Source: Siderastrea siderea
Taxonomy: Eukaryota > Cnidaria > Anthozoa > Scleractinia > Rhizangiidae
Assembly: GCA_964030785.1 (NCBI GenBank)
Contig: OZ034971.1
Location: 40,430,304-40,494,303, forward strand
Direction of reading: 5' to 3'
Length of the DNA: 64,000 bases
Made by a program: the position numbers and the translations under genes. The notes under the pieces are model-generated. The model was not told the DNA's origin. It was given only the letters and a program-made list of their open reading frames with translations, and ran no database searches. Position 1 is the first letter of the stretch; the number at the start of each line of letters is the position of its first letter. Below, in pieces: positions 38,301 through 47,400 of the stretch.

Positions 38301-41300
38301 AGAGCCCTGCCCTGTCAGCAGGACCACTGGGTGCAACCTGACGTACAAATACAGTGTCCATAGGCTCTGTCTTCTGGCGCTCAACATCATCAACAGAGTG
38401 GTCAAGTCCATTTACACCAGGTCTGGAACCAGGCTGAAGAAGTGAAAGACAACTATGACTTCTAGTTATGCTAACCTCACAGCAGAGCTCCTGGGGAATT
38501 TAAGTAGAATGCTGTCTATCTGGCCCATAAAAATCTAGCTGTTGTCATGGTGTGGCCACAAGGCCATTAGGTTAATCTGGTTTCTATAGTATGGTGTAAC
38601 TTTGAGTATTACTCCCCCCCCCCCTCCAGATGGGATGCTTGTCCATCGTAGGGTTACCCCCAGCATAATTATGCCGGTACCCAGTGTTTTCAATAAGCAC
38701 CGATGGCAGACTTCATTCTGTGTATACAAACAACATACATGTATACAACTAGCTACAAGAGACTATCTATGATATTTTACGCCGCTCATTCTAAGCTGAC
38801 CTCAGATTCAATAGATTGTCTTGTGCAATGTAATGTAATTTGATTAAACGAAAAGCATTGGCTATTTCACTCAGAGAAGTCGGCTACTTCTTTTCCTACA
38901 CTGAAGTAACTAAAGAAAGGTTTTTTCAAACTCCTTGTTGATAAAGTTGGTTACTCTACTCAAAACAGTTGCCTACACTGTACTTCAAATTTTATTGAAA
39001 CCCCTGGGTACCTATCATTTTATGGGCCAACGTTTCTTGTCTAGTAAGGAAACAATAATGCATAACAATGCTGATAATGCAGAGACCAGACCAAGCCCAG
39101 GACAGTAACCATGACAACCCTGTGTTCCCATGGCCGACCTACATGTAATGAGGTTTGTCTAACTTTTTGATGCTGTTGTCAGAAGAATTTTTTTAGTTGG
39201 AGTGTCAGAACTGCTGCGGCCATAGTGAAACTTTCTTTTATCTGAGGAGTAACTGGTTTGGAAAGAAATGCTTACCAAATACCTGTATCAAAGAGTGACT
39301 GGAGAGACTGAACCTCTTTATGCTATGTAGTGTTTATAGCACTAATCTATAGAAGTGATGGGAATGGCAGTGACTGCATTTTATCTGTTCCCAGATCAAG
39401 TGGGAATTGGGAAAGGACAAAAACTGGTTTCAAATGATGCAGTTCAAAGTAACCACATTCATTTGACAGATGTTTGTATTGCTGGGTAGCAAAGACAAAT
39501 GTCTGTAATATAAGATTAGCAACCTTCCGAGGGGAATAACTCCTTTAATTTTTAACATTCTTCTCGTTCGTTCGTTCGTTCGTTCGTTTAACTTTAAACA
39601 CGGCTAAAAACATCAGGCCTTAAATTTATAAACGAATCTAAATTTAAAAAAAACCGCAAACTCTAACTGACAATACTGGGATCAAAGACTACCAAATAGA
39701 ATGTAAGCAATGACTGGCCTATACATTGGTGGGGGACCGTTCTGCCCAAACTTTCCCGATCTTGGATCACTCCTTGTTACTGGATACACAGTACAATCAG
39801 ACATATAGTACTTACCGTATTACCCGTGTATAAGTTGACCTTTCATGACCTAAAAATCGGTCCAAAAAATCACCCTTGACTTACACATGGGTCAAAAATT
39901 GAGAGCCAAGCACCAGTTAATTACCTGTAAGTTATTCACACTTAGCATAACAATTGTTTATTTGTTAACAGACATCTAATAAATGACAGTACAGGTTGCG
40001 ATGTCCTTTCGTTCAGCGACCTGTGTCTTAAAATGTTAGCAGCTTAAGTTGAAATGCATCAAGATTTACACTGTATACTCAAATCAACGGTACTCAACCA
40101 CATGTAAATGCACATGCACTGAAACCAGACAGTAAGAGAACAAATATGCACTAACCTCACTTGTTTTTCTGATCAGTTCTGGAGGATAAACAACAAAATG
40201 CCGCAGAGTGAATCCAAAGCCATTACTTTGACGCTGCAGACTGATTAACTTGGAAGGTGGAAGAAATGCTGGGTTGTTGCCATATTCTTTGTTCTGTTGC
40301 CAAGCCAGTTCACTTTCCTAAAGAACAAAGAATAATTTTAAGGTCAAACAATGATATTTTCAAATCTGGGCCTCAGTTATCAAGATTTTTGATTAGCTGG
40401 ACTTTACTCTTTTTTCCCAATTCATTTATAAATATTTACACATTCAAGTGATGGTTACAACAGCTTTGAATGGAAAAAACTGAAAGTACATGTACATGTA
40501 AATCACCGAAACAGGTTTTGTTCACTTTACATTCCACAGAGTGTGAATACAGATTCCTCTGAAAACAAACATAATGATTGCTCACGTATAGTACATCCTG
40601 TTTGATGATATAATTATTTACAAGCACAGGCAGTTTTGAGTTGTCTCAACAAAATATGTTGTGGATGGCGTAATCACACTGAATTGTTCTGTAACCCCCT
40701 TAGGGACTAGATCCTTTAAAGTACTGTAATTCCATAACTCCGTAGGATCTACATGTAAGTTTGTTTAAACACATATGCATCTTTCAGAAAATCTTGGTAG
40801 TTTACTCAGACTTCTTGTCAATGCCATTGTGAAATCTATAAATTGATTAAGTCTAATCCACAGTTAAAAGCCATCGGCAAGATACAGAGACTTTGTAAAA
40901 TTCATCAAAGTTCATTTTTGCAGTTACAGTTCTTCCTCGTTTATTTTTGTTAAATTTGTTTTTTGTTCTAGCGACTCTTTCATTGTGTTACATGTATTTA
41001 TTATAATCTGTTGAAAGAGTTCGCAATTAAATCGGAGGATAACAGTTGTAATTTCCAAGTTGTCGTTTATCCCTCACAAAATAATTGATGTTCTTCAGAC
41101 CCACTTTCTGGCCCATTTTCTGTGGTCCCATGAAGTCTGGAAAAAAAGATCCTGAATCATGACCTGATCAAACTCGCTCTTAAAACAGCAAAACCCTGCC
41201 GTATGGTCCCCCCCATTAAAACTGCCACTTTATTTCAGCCTGAACAAATGCTCAGGCATTTTCTCATACAGTGCTCCCTTTCGCTCCTGGACCAAGTTAT

Positions 41301-44300
41301 GGTGAGATGCTTTGTCACTCTAAATTTTTTAATCTGTTGACAAAATCCCACTGTGCTACCATATCATTCAAATGAAACCTCCTTGGCAGAACGTTTGCAT
41401 AGGACTATTCATTTCTTAGGATTTTATGAAACGAAATTTGGAATTTTTGGTGAATTTTTTTTCTTTGGCCACTCTAGGAGTGAAAGGGGTAATTATACAG
41501 TGCAAAAGCCCTTCAACCTGGCCATTCCGGTTACAAGGCCAATGACCACATAAAGTTCAGTTGGAACACCCATTTTCATTGTAAATGAAACATAGCCACA
41601 TCAAAAGGAAAACACAATAAATGAAAACATTTCTCTTTTTTCATTTACATAAAATTAATGTATAGTGGAAAAAGGTGCACAATAAAAACTGCTTGTGGAG
41701 CCCTCAGTTTAATGTGACTGAAAATTTGTATTATCTTTTGCAAGTGTGATAATCTTCCTCACCTTTCTTATCTTATATCTTTTTAGTGTTGTGGCATTTC
41801 AGTGGTTCACTTAGCAACCGCTCCATCGTGAGATTCCCATGGGGCTTTCAAGAGTAAGAGCGTGCAAAATTTAAATATGCTTTTGTTGTACGTGTGAAAG
41901 GCGAGCAGTTGATTCAAGAAAACATGTAGAAACAGCCCTATAAGATTTACACTAGTGTAAGTAAATTTGTCTTCTGAATTTTAGATTAGCCTTAGATCTT
42001 GTTCTAGAGCGGCCATTTATTCCTGGTCTGTTATTTACAGCGAATTTATACGCCGAAGTTGAATTGAAGTTGAGAGGTGCCAAATATCCACGCATGGATA
42101 ATAAAGCTACTGTATTCAAACCTCGAGCCACGTTGGAGCATGAACGAACAGACGTTAACACTTAGCGACAAGGAAGGCCAACCTTATCAATATACCTATA
42201 ACCACTGAAAGCCATTTAAAGCCTCACATTTTTTTCAGATGTGCTGCTAAAATATGAAACCTTAGGATTCTTTTTCTTCAAAGGGGTACCACCAAAAATT
42301 TGAGAGGCTGGACAATACCTATTTTTGAGGGGGAACAGTTGAAAAATGGAACACACCCACAACAATCACAATATAAAACTCATCCAACCTGAAACTGACA
42401 GTGATCAAGAAACCAAAAGATGTAATAAAGCTTTCTACATAATTGGAAAATGAACACTGTAGGCCTGAGTTCTGATTTGGTTTAGCCCAGTTCAAGAAAA
42501 TGTCCCACACACCTTGCACATGTAGAACGCTTCACATATGCAAACATTTTATTCCAGTAACCACAAGTTAACACACCATTGGTCTGTCTACTGTAGAATG
42601 ACTACAGACCTACACCCTTGATTCAGAATCTGTGGATCAAATCCTAAAGTGTGATGATTCAAATTAAAGCTATTGAGCAATCGTTTCCTGTAGAAGTTTT
42701 TTTAATGCTTTACAAAGCTTTTTGTGGTTAAAACTCTTAATATGTCTGCGATGAAATTCTCCTCAAATGTGAGCATTCAAATACCTGTAAAAGTTAAATG
42801 AGGACATTGAAAATGTAGTCATTCAGTTAATCACGAGGGTAAATTCAACGCATTTTCCTTGCTTTTGTTTTTAGGAAAACCACTACTTTGCAAAAAAAAA
42901 AAACATTACCACCAGAATTGAACCAGACCATTTAGTCTTAAAATCAGGGATAAAATTGTAAAAAAGCTTCAATTTTTCCATTTTCATTTCAAGGAGGGAT
43001 TGAAGCATGGCTTCTTTTAATATACAGAACATTTTTTTTGGAATTATCAGCTATGTGTACATCAACTATTTTATACCTATGATAATAACACAATGCCGTT
43101 TATCGCAATGCTGTGAAATAAGGAACAGTGCATGTATTAACACAAATGACAGTTGTAACTATCTTTCATTGTTTTATTACAACTTTCTAAAATAAAGAAC
43201 CTGAACAATGTCTAGTACAAGAGAAGGCATATTTACAAACTACATGTACTGTAAGAGTGAAGTCACCAAAACAACACGATTCATAAAAGAAAATGCTTTA
43301 ACCACAAAAAGTTTAGGGGGGCAATATTAAGTTAAGACATATTAATCACCTCATAAAATAAGTATTACCTCCAAAAGAATTAACGAGGTCATGATTAATT
43401 CAAATTCTGAGTACAGTGTAATAGATCTGTTGTACATACATGTAAGTCCACTTGTGTTGAACAAAAAAGATACATAAAATGAGTTCAGTCAAATTCAGAG
43501 CAATTCTCAATTGACAAACTTAGGACAATTGACCCTCAAATTAAAGGATATAGACCTTTTCCACATGAGCACTCGTGCAAGGTAAAATCACTAATTTCCA
43601 AATTAACTGTCCTGTACAAACAATAGAAAGGCGTTCACGGTTTGTGAAGGTCGAAATTTTAGATAGCATGTGCCCTCAAAAACATGTTCTCTTTTTTCGC
43701 TCGAATCGCGATAAAATCACTAGCGAAATCGAACCTTCTGAATTCCAGGCGATTGTCTAGGAAAACAAATAGCCGAGGTATAAAGAAATAGGCTCACATC
43801 AAGATAACTATCTTGCAATTGCGCCAGCATGGTAAGTTTGAATACTATACAAATCACAACACAACCGTAAATAACGTTGTTACAAACCATTGTGATGTGA
43901 AATATTAAACAATAACGTGTGTTGCAAATGCAAACGAGCGACAAGAGAACACAGACAGGGTTCGAGTAAATACGGCCGGCTCCAGACATTCAATTTTAAT
44001 GCCAAAACGTCATGCATATAAAAGAATGTTTCAAGCCCTATTACTGGCTCTCCACAAATAGATGTAAAAAGCGGATTAAAAGAAGACGGTTCACAAAAAA
44101 AATATATCCACTAAAAGCAAGATATATATACATAGATATATATATATGCTCCTTCATTTTTACCAGAAGTGGAGACACTGGGGTTTCGCGTGAGGAAATT
44201 GACTACAATAAGGGAGTTTACAAAGTGTGGCATTTTGTGACACGAAACACAGTTAATGCAAACATAAACATGCCTTTGACTTCAGATCACGGCTCGTGTG

Positions 44301-44545
44301 AAACAACATGAATTGTTGTCATCGCTGAAACGGCGCGTTGAACCTACAAATAACAAACAATCCAAGTTTGGAATTCGAGCAAGCGAGAATCGAGAATCGC
44401 CGAGGAATTTTAACCCCCGCCGGAAAAACTGTAATGTTTAAGAATAGTGATTGTTGAGTATAGGATCAACAAAAACCCATAACCTCTACATTGAAATGCA
44501 AAAGTTGAAAAAACTTACCTCCACGCTCCTTCTAATAGAAGCCAT
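12323..44545 (-). CDS. Rho GTPase-activating protein 21/23-like (PDZ-PH-RhoGAP), 26 exons
   Basis: This multidomain GAP should switch off Rho-family GTPases. Known family members act at cell junctions and the Golgi and bind active ARF through the PH region. Exons in transcript order: 44545-44519, 40317-40156, 38433-38295, 35964-35886, 34841-34787, 33099-31705, 30717-30574 (cassette), 29774-29736, 29027-28974, 28013-27924, 27509-27384, 26640-26572, 26481-26414, 25823-25699, 25094-25017, 24237-24185, 23499-23426, 22475-22391, 21444-21366, 20671-20598, 19567-19478, 18849-18724, 16690-16643, 16452-16365, 15498-15473, 14917-12323. All have AG/GT borders and matching phases, giving 1,947 aa without the cassette and 1,995 with it. 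PDZ is about residues 33-146, PH 636-745 and RhoGAP 841-1040 (no-cassette numbering). Length and domain order match vertebrate ARHGAP21. I read the model by eye, so exon ends could shift by a few bases. Confidence 0.93.
15473..16452 (-). CDS. RhoGAP gene exons 24-25 including a 26-bp microexon
   Basis: Exon 24 (16365-16452) encodes [20 protein letters not shown] and then SLGQVAVNF, ending one base into a codon. Exon 25 (15473-15498) is only 26 bp (GDDGSYKPK) and restores phase 0 for the last exon. Both have normal borders (TTAG acceptor, GTAAGA donor for the microexon). Skipping the microexon would shift the frame of the entire C-terminal exon, so its inclusion matters. Confidence 0.78.
15918..15958. 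repeat. Poly-C followed by poly-A tract
   Basis: A run of about 12 C is followed by about 19 A, a few bases, then more A. It lies in the intron between exons 24 and 25. This is simple sequence, perhaps the relic of a retroposed tail. Confidence 0.85.
16643..26481 (-). CDS. RhoGAP gene exons 13-23: basic linker and RhoGAP domain
   Basis: Exons 13-15 encode a linker with [13 protein letters not shown] and a basic MKKRKKP patch. The RhoGAP domain runs from [15 protein letters not shown] (24185-24237), through [10 protein letters not shown] and GLETVGVYR (23426-23499), [15 protein letters not shown] (22391-22475), [17 protein letters not shown] (21366-21444), [14 protein letters not shown] (20598-20671), [17 protein letters not shown] (19478-19567), [13 protein letters not shown] (18724-18849) to DWFFEEL (16643-16690). 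The arginine finger in GVYR (about residue 878), the Lys and Arg of KLFLRKLPE and the Asn of NLAIVFGP are present, so activity is expected. Confidence 0.94.
17369..18080. mobile_element. Intronic inverted-repeat element, about 700 bp
   Basis: It opens with a hairpin (ATTGTGGAATAATCCC and its near-complement about 15 bp later). A subterminal TTTAGTATAATTGCTCAGGT at 17447 is matched inverted near 18035-18066. The interior includes a module (GGGGTATGCTTCCCCGGGAA, about 17690-17745) also present in opposite orientation at 7371-7442. It lies in the intron between exons 22 and 23. The class is unknown. Confidence 0.6.
18209..18695. mobile_element. TA-flanked MITE with CCGTATTTCCTCG ends
   Basis: The terminal inverted repeat CCGTATTTCCTCGAATAAGC is at 18209 and its complement ends at 18695, with TA on each side. 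The interior near both ends repeats GGGCGCTTATT many times. TA duplication suggests Tc1/mariner-type mobilisation, by inference only. It sits in the intron just after exon 22, its edge 27 nt from that exon's donor. Confidence 0.8.
18985..19260 (+). repeat. Dispersed ~105-bp tandem repeat family, cluster 2
   Basis: About 2.5 diverged units carry GTGGATGAAATCC, GACCATTCAA and TACTTTC.TGTGGTGCTGTTTATT-like strings. The cluster lies in the intron between exons 21 and 22. Confidence 0.8.
21790..21958 (+). repeat. Second dispersed family (AGTGATTACC...ATATCGGG), copy 1
   Basis: This unit of about 170 bp contains AAGGGAAGTGATTACC, TGTCTTGATCTTTAAGCCAA, GTTCCATAACAAA, GGAGAACATGCATGTTAATA. It aligns with intronic copies at 26690-26865 and 30360-30560. 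It abuts the GGGCCCG-ended MITE that follows. Confidence 0.7.
21961..22200. mobile_element. MITE with GGGCCCGTTTCT ends, copy 1
   Basis: GGGCCCGTTTCTGGAACGTC at the left is matched inverted by GACTTTCGAGAAACGGGCCC at the right. Subterminal CGGGCCCGGAGCTAT and ATAGCTTTCCGGGCCCG extend the symmetry. A second copy lies at 26968-27177. Both are in RhoGAP introns. Confidence 0.8.
24053..24152. repeat. AAAT-type microsatellite
   Basis: Imperfect then perfect AAAT/TAAA repeats end about 33 bp short of the exon 16 donor side, in a RhoGAP intron. Confidence 0.85.
24424..24952. mobile_element. Inverted-repeat MITE with CAGACCTGCC ends
   Basis: CAGACCTGCCAACCTGCC at the left and GTCGGCAGGTCTG at the right form short inverted ends about 530 bp apart in a RhoGAP intron. 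I found no clear target duplication. Confidence 0.55.
25174..25391. mobile_element. Small MITE with GCTGGTGCAAAT arms
   Basis: The left arm TAGAGGGGGGAGGGCTGGTG is mirrored by GCACCAGCTCTCCCCCACCT at the right, with internal CTGACCCTCCCCC repeats. It lies between RhoGAP exons 14 and 15. Confidence 0.65.
26572..29774 (-). CDS. RhoGAP gene exons 8-12: PH domain
   Basis: Exon 8 (29736-29774) encodes [13 protein letters not shown]. Exon 9 (28974-29027) has [16 protein letters not shown], the first PH strands. Exon 10 (27924-28013) has [19 protein letters not shown]. Exon 11 (27384-27509) has [19 protein letters not shown] and [14 protein letters not shown]. Exon 12 (26572-26640) has the C-terminal helix, [16 protein letters not shown], with its conserved Trp. 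All joins are phase 0. In ARHGAP21 the PH region with its adjoining segment is known to bind GTP-loaded ARF; that this holds here is inference. Confidence 0.92.
26690..27177. mobile_element. Second dispersed-family unit plus GGGCCC MITE, copy 2
   Basis: 26690-26865 is a copy of the unit seen at 21790 (AAAGTGATCACC, GATGTCTTGATATTTAGACA-like, TATGGAGAACAGTAAGGGGA). About 100 bp further, 26968-27177 is a second GGGCCC-type MITE with decayed ends (TCCGTTTCTCAAATGTCCCG ... TTTCAAGAAATGGGCC). The same two elements occur in the same order at 21.8-22.2 kb. Confidence 0.7.
27690..27850 (-). repeat. Dispersed ~105-bp tandem repeat family, cluster 3
   Basis: Inverted orientation relative to the other clusters: GATTTCATCCACAGAGTCTT and GAATGGTCACACTAC strings. 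It lies in the intron between exons 10 and 11. Confidence 0.75.
29322..29410. repeat. TTA microsatellite
   Basis: About 89 bp of TTA repeats with two TCA interruptions lie in a RhoGAP intron. The poly-Leu frame across it is an artefact. Confidence 0.95.
29860..30560 (+). repeat. ~105-bp repeat cluster 4 followed by second-family copy 3
   Basis: About 29860-30300 holds four diverged units of the GTGGATGAAAT family. About 30360-30560 is a copy of the AAAGTGATCACCAAGGATAA / GATGTCTTGATATTTAGACA family. Both are in the intron before the cassette exon. Confidence 0.75.
30574..30717 (-). CDS. RhoGAP gene exon 7: in-frame 144-bp cassette exon
   Basis: The exon encodes 48 codons from [12 protein letters not shown] to LEATTEEE, including [16 protein letters not shown]. 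Using the acceptor CTGCAG at 30718-30719 gives phase 0 at both ends. A second acceptor 10 bp further in (TTTTCAG, exon start 30707) would shift the frame. Because exon 6 ends in phase 0 and exon 8 starts in phase 0, this exon can be kept or skipped without breaking the protein. Confidence 0.65.
31370..31680. repeat. Dispersed element with CCATGGCACTTTACA core, copy 1
   Basis: Strings GTCCATGGCACTTTACAAAA and AAATGGTAATTTGTTCCACA followed by CTTTGGTCCAGCC are paralleled at 54880-55050 (GCCCATGGCGCTTTACAC ... GTGAATTTGGCGCCGCC). This is probably one old retroposon family. It abuts exon 6. Confidence 0.45.
31705..33099 (-). CDS. RhoGAP gene exon 6: long disordered linker
   Basis: This single 1,395-bp exon of 465 codons is in phase 0 at both ends and lies between the PDZ and PH domains. 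It is Ser/Pro/Arg-rich with no folded domain. Features include a proline motif [13 protein letters not shown] (a plausible SH3 ligand) and [12 protein letters not shown], which is echoed in the next exon. The acidic end has [12 protein letters not shown]. The donor is GAG|GTACAG. Vertebrate homologues also carry a long low-complexity linker here. Confidence 0.88.
33830..34690. mobile_element. Composite element with GCGGAGC ends, CCGT repeats and a tRNA-like unit
   Basis: The left end TAGCGGAGCCAGC and right end GGGGGGCTCCGCTTTTAGGC are loosely inverted. Inside are a CCGT/GTACATCC simple repeat (33918-33976) and a tRNA-like Pol III promoter unit at 34468-34539 followed by T tracts. It lies between RhoGAP exons 5 and 6. 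Confidence 0.5.
34468..34539 (+). tRNA. tRNA-Glu-like sequence (pseudo-tRNA or SINE head)
   Basis: The A box TGGCCTAGTGG and B box GGGTTCGACCC are excellent, and a T tract follows. The anticodon arm folds (CCGGC with GCCGA) around a loop reading CTC, as in tRNA-Glu. The acceptor stem pairs at only about 5 of 7 positions, position 33 is C instead of T, and the D stem is poor. It is therefore more likely a tRNA-derived retroposon head than a working tRNA. Confidence 0.45.
34787..40317 (-). CDS. RhoGAP gene exons 2-5: PDZ domain
   Basis: Four exons encode the PDZ domain with the ARHGAP21/23 signature. Exon 2 (40156-40317) has [15 protein letters not shown], the carboxylate-binding loop region. 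Exon 3 (38295-38433) has [19 protein letters not shown]. Exon 4 (35886-35964) has [20 protein letters not shown]. Exon 5 (34787-34841) has [12 protein letters not shown]. Phases are 0, 1, 2 and 0. The GFGF loop and the IVSVNG strand are intact, so the domain should bind C-terminal peptides; no partner can be read from sequence. Confidence 0.93.
34915..35010 (-). repeat. Dispersed ~105-bp repeat family, single unit
   Basis: Contains GAATGGTCACACTGTAAGAT and TTCATCCACAGACTCAAACG in inverted orientation, in the intron before PDZ exon 5. Confidence 0.75.
36738..37606. mobile_element. TA-flanked MITE with CCGTATTTACTCG ends, 869 bp
   Basis: CCGTATTTACTCGTGTATAA at 36738 is matched by its complement ending at 37606, with TA on both sides. 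The subterminal TCGACTTATACAC motif repeats. It resembles the 18209-18695 element only in the outer CCGTATTT. It sits in the intron between exons 3 and 4. The open frames inside resemble nothing known. Confidence 0.8.
38590..38700 (-). mobile_element. SINE body fragment
   Basis: Read on the minus strand, GGGTACCGGCATAATTATGC, CCCTACGATGGACAAGCAT and CATCTGGAGGGG-GAGTAA match the body of the tRNA-headed SINE family. The head is absent. Confidence 0.55.
39563..39588. repeat. CGTT microsatellite
   Basis: About six CGTT units lie within a RhoGAP intron. Confidence 0.9.
39815..39970 (+). mobile_element. Truncated copy of the CCGTATTTACTCG MITE
   Basis: CCGTATTACCCGTGTATAAG, then CCTTTCATGACCTAAAAATC and later TTAGCATAACAATTG, align with the first 150 bp of the 36738-37606 element. 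No matching right end follows, so this is a 5' fragment. Confidence 0.7.
41285..41400 (+). repeat. Dispersed ~105-bp repeat family, diverged unit
   Basis: TCTGTTGACAAAATCCCACT and ATTCAAATGAAACCTCCTTG recall the family's core strings. It is more decayed than the other copies and lies in intron 1. Confidence 0.5.
42610..42790 (+). repeat. Dispersed ~105-bp repeat family, two units
   Basis: AATCTGTGGATCAAATCCTA, AAAGCTATTGAGCAATCG and a second unit with GTCTGCGATGAAATTCTCCT. It lies in intron 1. Confidence 0.7.
44519..44545 (-). CDS. RhoGAP gene exon 1: start codon
   Basis: Nine codons, MASIRRSVE, are followed by a consensus donor (GAG|GTAAGT). Reading upstream in frame there is no other ATG before a TGA, which supports this start. 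The exon joins in phase 0 to the PDZ exon at 40317, so intron 1 is about 4.2 kb. The start could differ if an unseen upstream exon exists. Confidence 0.75.
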
Positions 44546-45954
44546 ATGGTGCCAAGGTACGATTAAATTTAACCCATGTCGAGCAACCAACAAAGATGAA
44601 ATGAGGTTCGAATACACTCATACAAGATATACCATAAACCAATTCCCCGGCGGTCGACGACGATATAGACTATTGTAGTTGATAAACCGTAATTGCTCGT
44701 TTATTCCAATGTAACGGACAACTTGTTCAGCACAATTATGACAACCAGATAATCGGATCGGCGATCTATTCCCACCAGCGAAATCACAGATTTACGAAAG
44801 AACAGCAATTGGGTAGGACCATAAAAGGGAGTCTACAATATTAGGTTCATGCCGATTATAAACACAGACTGACCGATTTCAGTCGGACAAGTGCCCCCTC
44901 TCTGAGCTCCTAGACTCCAATAACTTTAAATTGGAAAATGAAACTCTTGTAGCTTGATTTTCTAGTGATGTACTGGGCGTCGACGCTGCACCATTCAGCG
45001 AACACATCCGGCAACTTCAGTCGGGTTTCACGCACAAACTGTAAGCTTTCCTCAATCAAGGCATCTACAAAGCCGTTCAAAACAACATTCCAGCGAACGA
45101 ATGCTCCATAATTTGGGATAAACGTGCACAAATGGAAATCGCCGAGATAACCTGTACGTAAATAACAGCCAGGAGAGGTCTCGGTTCTCTCTAACTTTCC
45201 AATTTAGGAGCAATTTGTGTAGTAAAATGTCCAATTTGGACAGCTAATCTCTCTCGCACTCTCGCTTTGCAAGCGCCGAGCAAAACCTGTCACGTGACCT
45301 GGCATTCCGATCCTTCCTTCTGATTGACTTGGAAATAAGGCTGGAGCAATAAAAGATGGCGTCCATGTCAAATTTCATCTAAATTTTAATTATTCTTTTC
45401 ATTCTTTTAATCCAGTTTAGACGGGCACATAGTAGATTTAACGCACCAACTTTCTGTGATGCAACCGATAGGAGTAAATTTAGGAGTAAATTAATGGGCA
45501 CTTTTCGTGACGTTTAGAGCTATGTCAAATTAATAATATGATACCGATACGTCATTCAAATTACACGAACCAAAGTTGGCGGAGTAGCTGACCGGAAGTG
45601 AGTTGAGATAAGATAAGCAATCAAATTTAGGATGAAAATTTTTCCAATTTTCCACATATAACCTACCATGAAATTAAATGTGTGGTTATTGTTAAGATCA
45701 TTTGATTGTTCTTATCCCATGTATTTTCACTATTTGCCGAATTGTATGACGAACATCTTTATAGTTGTCCTTCTGGATTCTAGACGGAATAACTCATGTA
45801 ATTGCTTCCCGCCAATGAAAGCTAAACCGGATCGATTAGTTTTAGATTTATTTGCGTCAAGGGTGCGGTCTTGGTGATCCACACCCAATCAGTTATAAAT
45901 ATCTCTGATATAAAATAGTCATCGGGGACTGACTGTCACTGGCGGATCGATGGA

Positions 45955-46165
45955 TTGCCGAGTCCCCATAAGGGGTTATGGGGATACGGGATATTTGAGG
46001 AAAAAATTATAGGGATACGGGATTCCGAAGGAGAAAATTATAGAGATACGGGATATTTGAAAAAGAAATATGGGGATATTCAACGCGAAGTTTGGGGATA
46101 AGAGACCGCACAATTAGGGGGATATGGGATATTTCAAGAAAAAGGTGAAGGGATATGGGAATTCC
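45955..46165 (+). repeat. GGGATACGGGAT minisatellite
   Basis: Five to six degenerate units of about 35-42 bp share GGGATACGGGATATTTGA and AGAAAATTATAG-like parts. Confidence 0.75.
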
Positions 46166-46264
46166 CAGACCCTCCCCCCCCCTTTATGGGGCCTCATTGC
46201 CGAGGATCGCAAATTTGGAAGAGGGTTTGCAGCTAAGAACCCGAAATTTTAACTCTGTTTCAGT

Positions 46265-46278
46265 CAAGAAAGAAAAAA

Positions 46279-46322
<44 letters not shown>

Positions 46323-46325
46323 AAT
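46265..46325. repeat. GAAA microsatellite
   Basis: About 12 consecutive GAAA units after a short A/G-rich lead-in. Confidence 0.95.
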
Positions 46326-46429
46326 TGTCAGGACTAAGATCCACCCACATGTATTAGGATCATAACATAAAGTATGATGATGACAGATAACGCGAACAGT
46401 CCTGTTTGGGACTGTTTATGTCGTCACTT

Positions 46430-46800
46430 AATGTTACAACATCGCCCAGCCAGGGTGATAACGAAATCGACCTTTGACGCGAGCTCGGGCCTCCTTCTGA
46501 ATAAACTCAAGTGGGAGAAGCTGTCTATTCGTCATCAAAAACGACAGCTCTGGTTATGTACAAGACAATGCATAAACTTGCCCCGGAATACTTGCAACGT
46601 TTTTTTACTCAACGACACGCGGAATATAATTTAAGATATCTACAGGGCAAGCCGCATACGAATTATCTGAAACGAAGTTTTTGTTATAGCGGCCGGGGCC
46701 TGTCTATGAAATAATTTGCCCCAAGAATTAAAGGAAGATAGGAAACATCACGAAGCAGGTGTTAAACTGACTTATCGGATTCCGAATCCACAATCTTGTA
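46430..46800 (+). pseudogene. Non-LTR retrotransposon reverse transcriptase C-terminal fragment
   Basis: Two overlapping frames together resemble the tail of LINE reverse-transcriptase ORFs common in cnidarian genomes. One frame reads PARVITKSTFDASSGLLLNK then LKWEKLSIRHQKRQ; the next reads ALVMYKTMHKLAPEYLQRFF then NYLKRSFCYSGRGLSMK. The switch from one frame to the other near 46540 and the missing catalytic domain mark it as a 5'-truncated, frameshifted relic. I judged the family by recognisable motifs only. Confidence 0.65.
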
Positions 46801-46866
46801 AAAGCTTTTGTAAAGCTTTTTTCATTTTAGCTTAGCAGATGATTTTCCGTGTTAAAATACATTCTT

Positions 46867-47297
46867 TGTAAGAACGTCTACTTTTGCGGCTGAGGCTGAA
46901 CCGAAACTGAATGTTCTTATTTTTTTGACGATTTGAGCCTGAAACGTTCTTAACAATGTCCTTAAGATTAATAGAATAGCATTTCATAAATCATGGTTCT
47001 GAATGAAAGAAAGGTGGAACAAATAGGTCAAGGTCTACCAATTTCTTAAAAGTTATACTTGTTTTCTTGTTTTAGAAATGGAAGATGACTTGCGTCATCA
47101 CAAAAGTTCTAGCATTTGTGGGCTCAAAAAGGCGGCAAATTACTCTGACCAAATTATTACACTTAATTTTATTTTCACATAGCTTATTCTACAAATATGA
47201 AACAAGATAAAGACGTTCTTAACAAAATCTCAGCCTGGGTATGTTCTTAGCATGTTCTTAAAATTTTGGCCAATTCCAGCCTAGACGTTCTTATAAA
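46867..47297. mobile_element. MITE with TGTAAGAACGTCTA ends
   Basis: TTTGTAAGAACGTCTA at the left and TAGACGTTCTTATAAA at the right are inverted. CGTTCTTA motifs recur inside (about 46940, 47212, 47250). No target duplication was resolved. Confidence 0.6.
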
Positions 47298-47400
47298 AAA
47301 AAACCAGTGTAAAGCTTTACATTACATTACAACAGCCATAACGTTACTTTAAGTGGATGGCGAGACCAATGACTGCGGTAAGGGTAATGGTGATACAATC

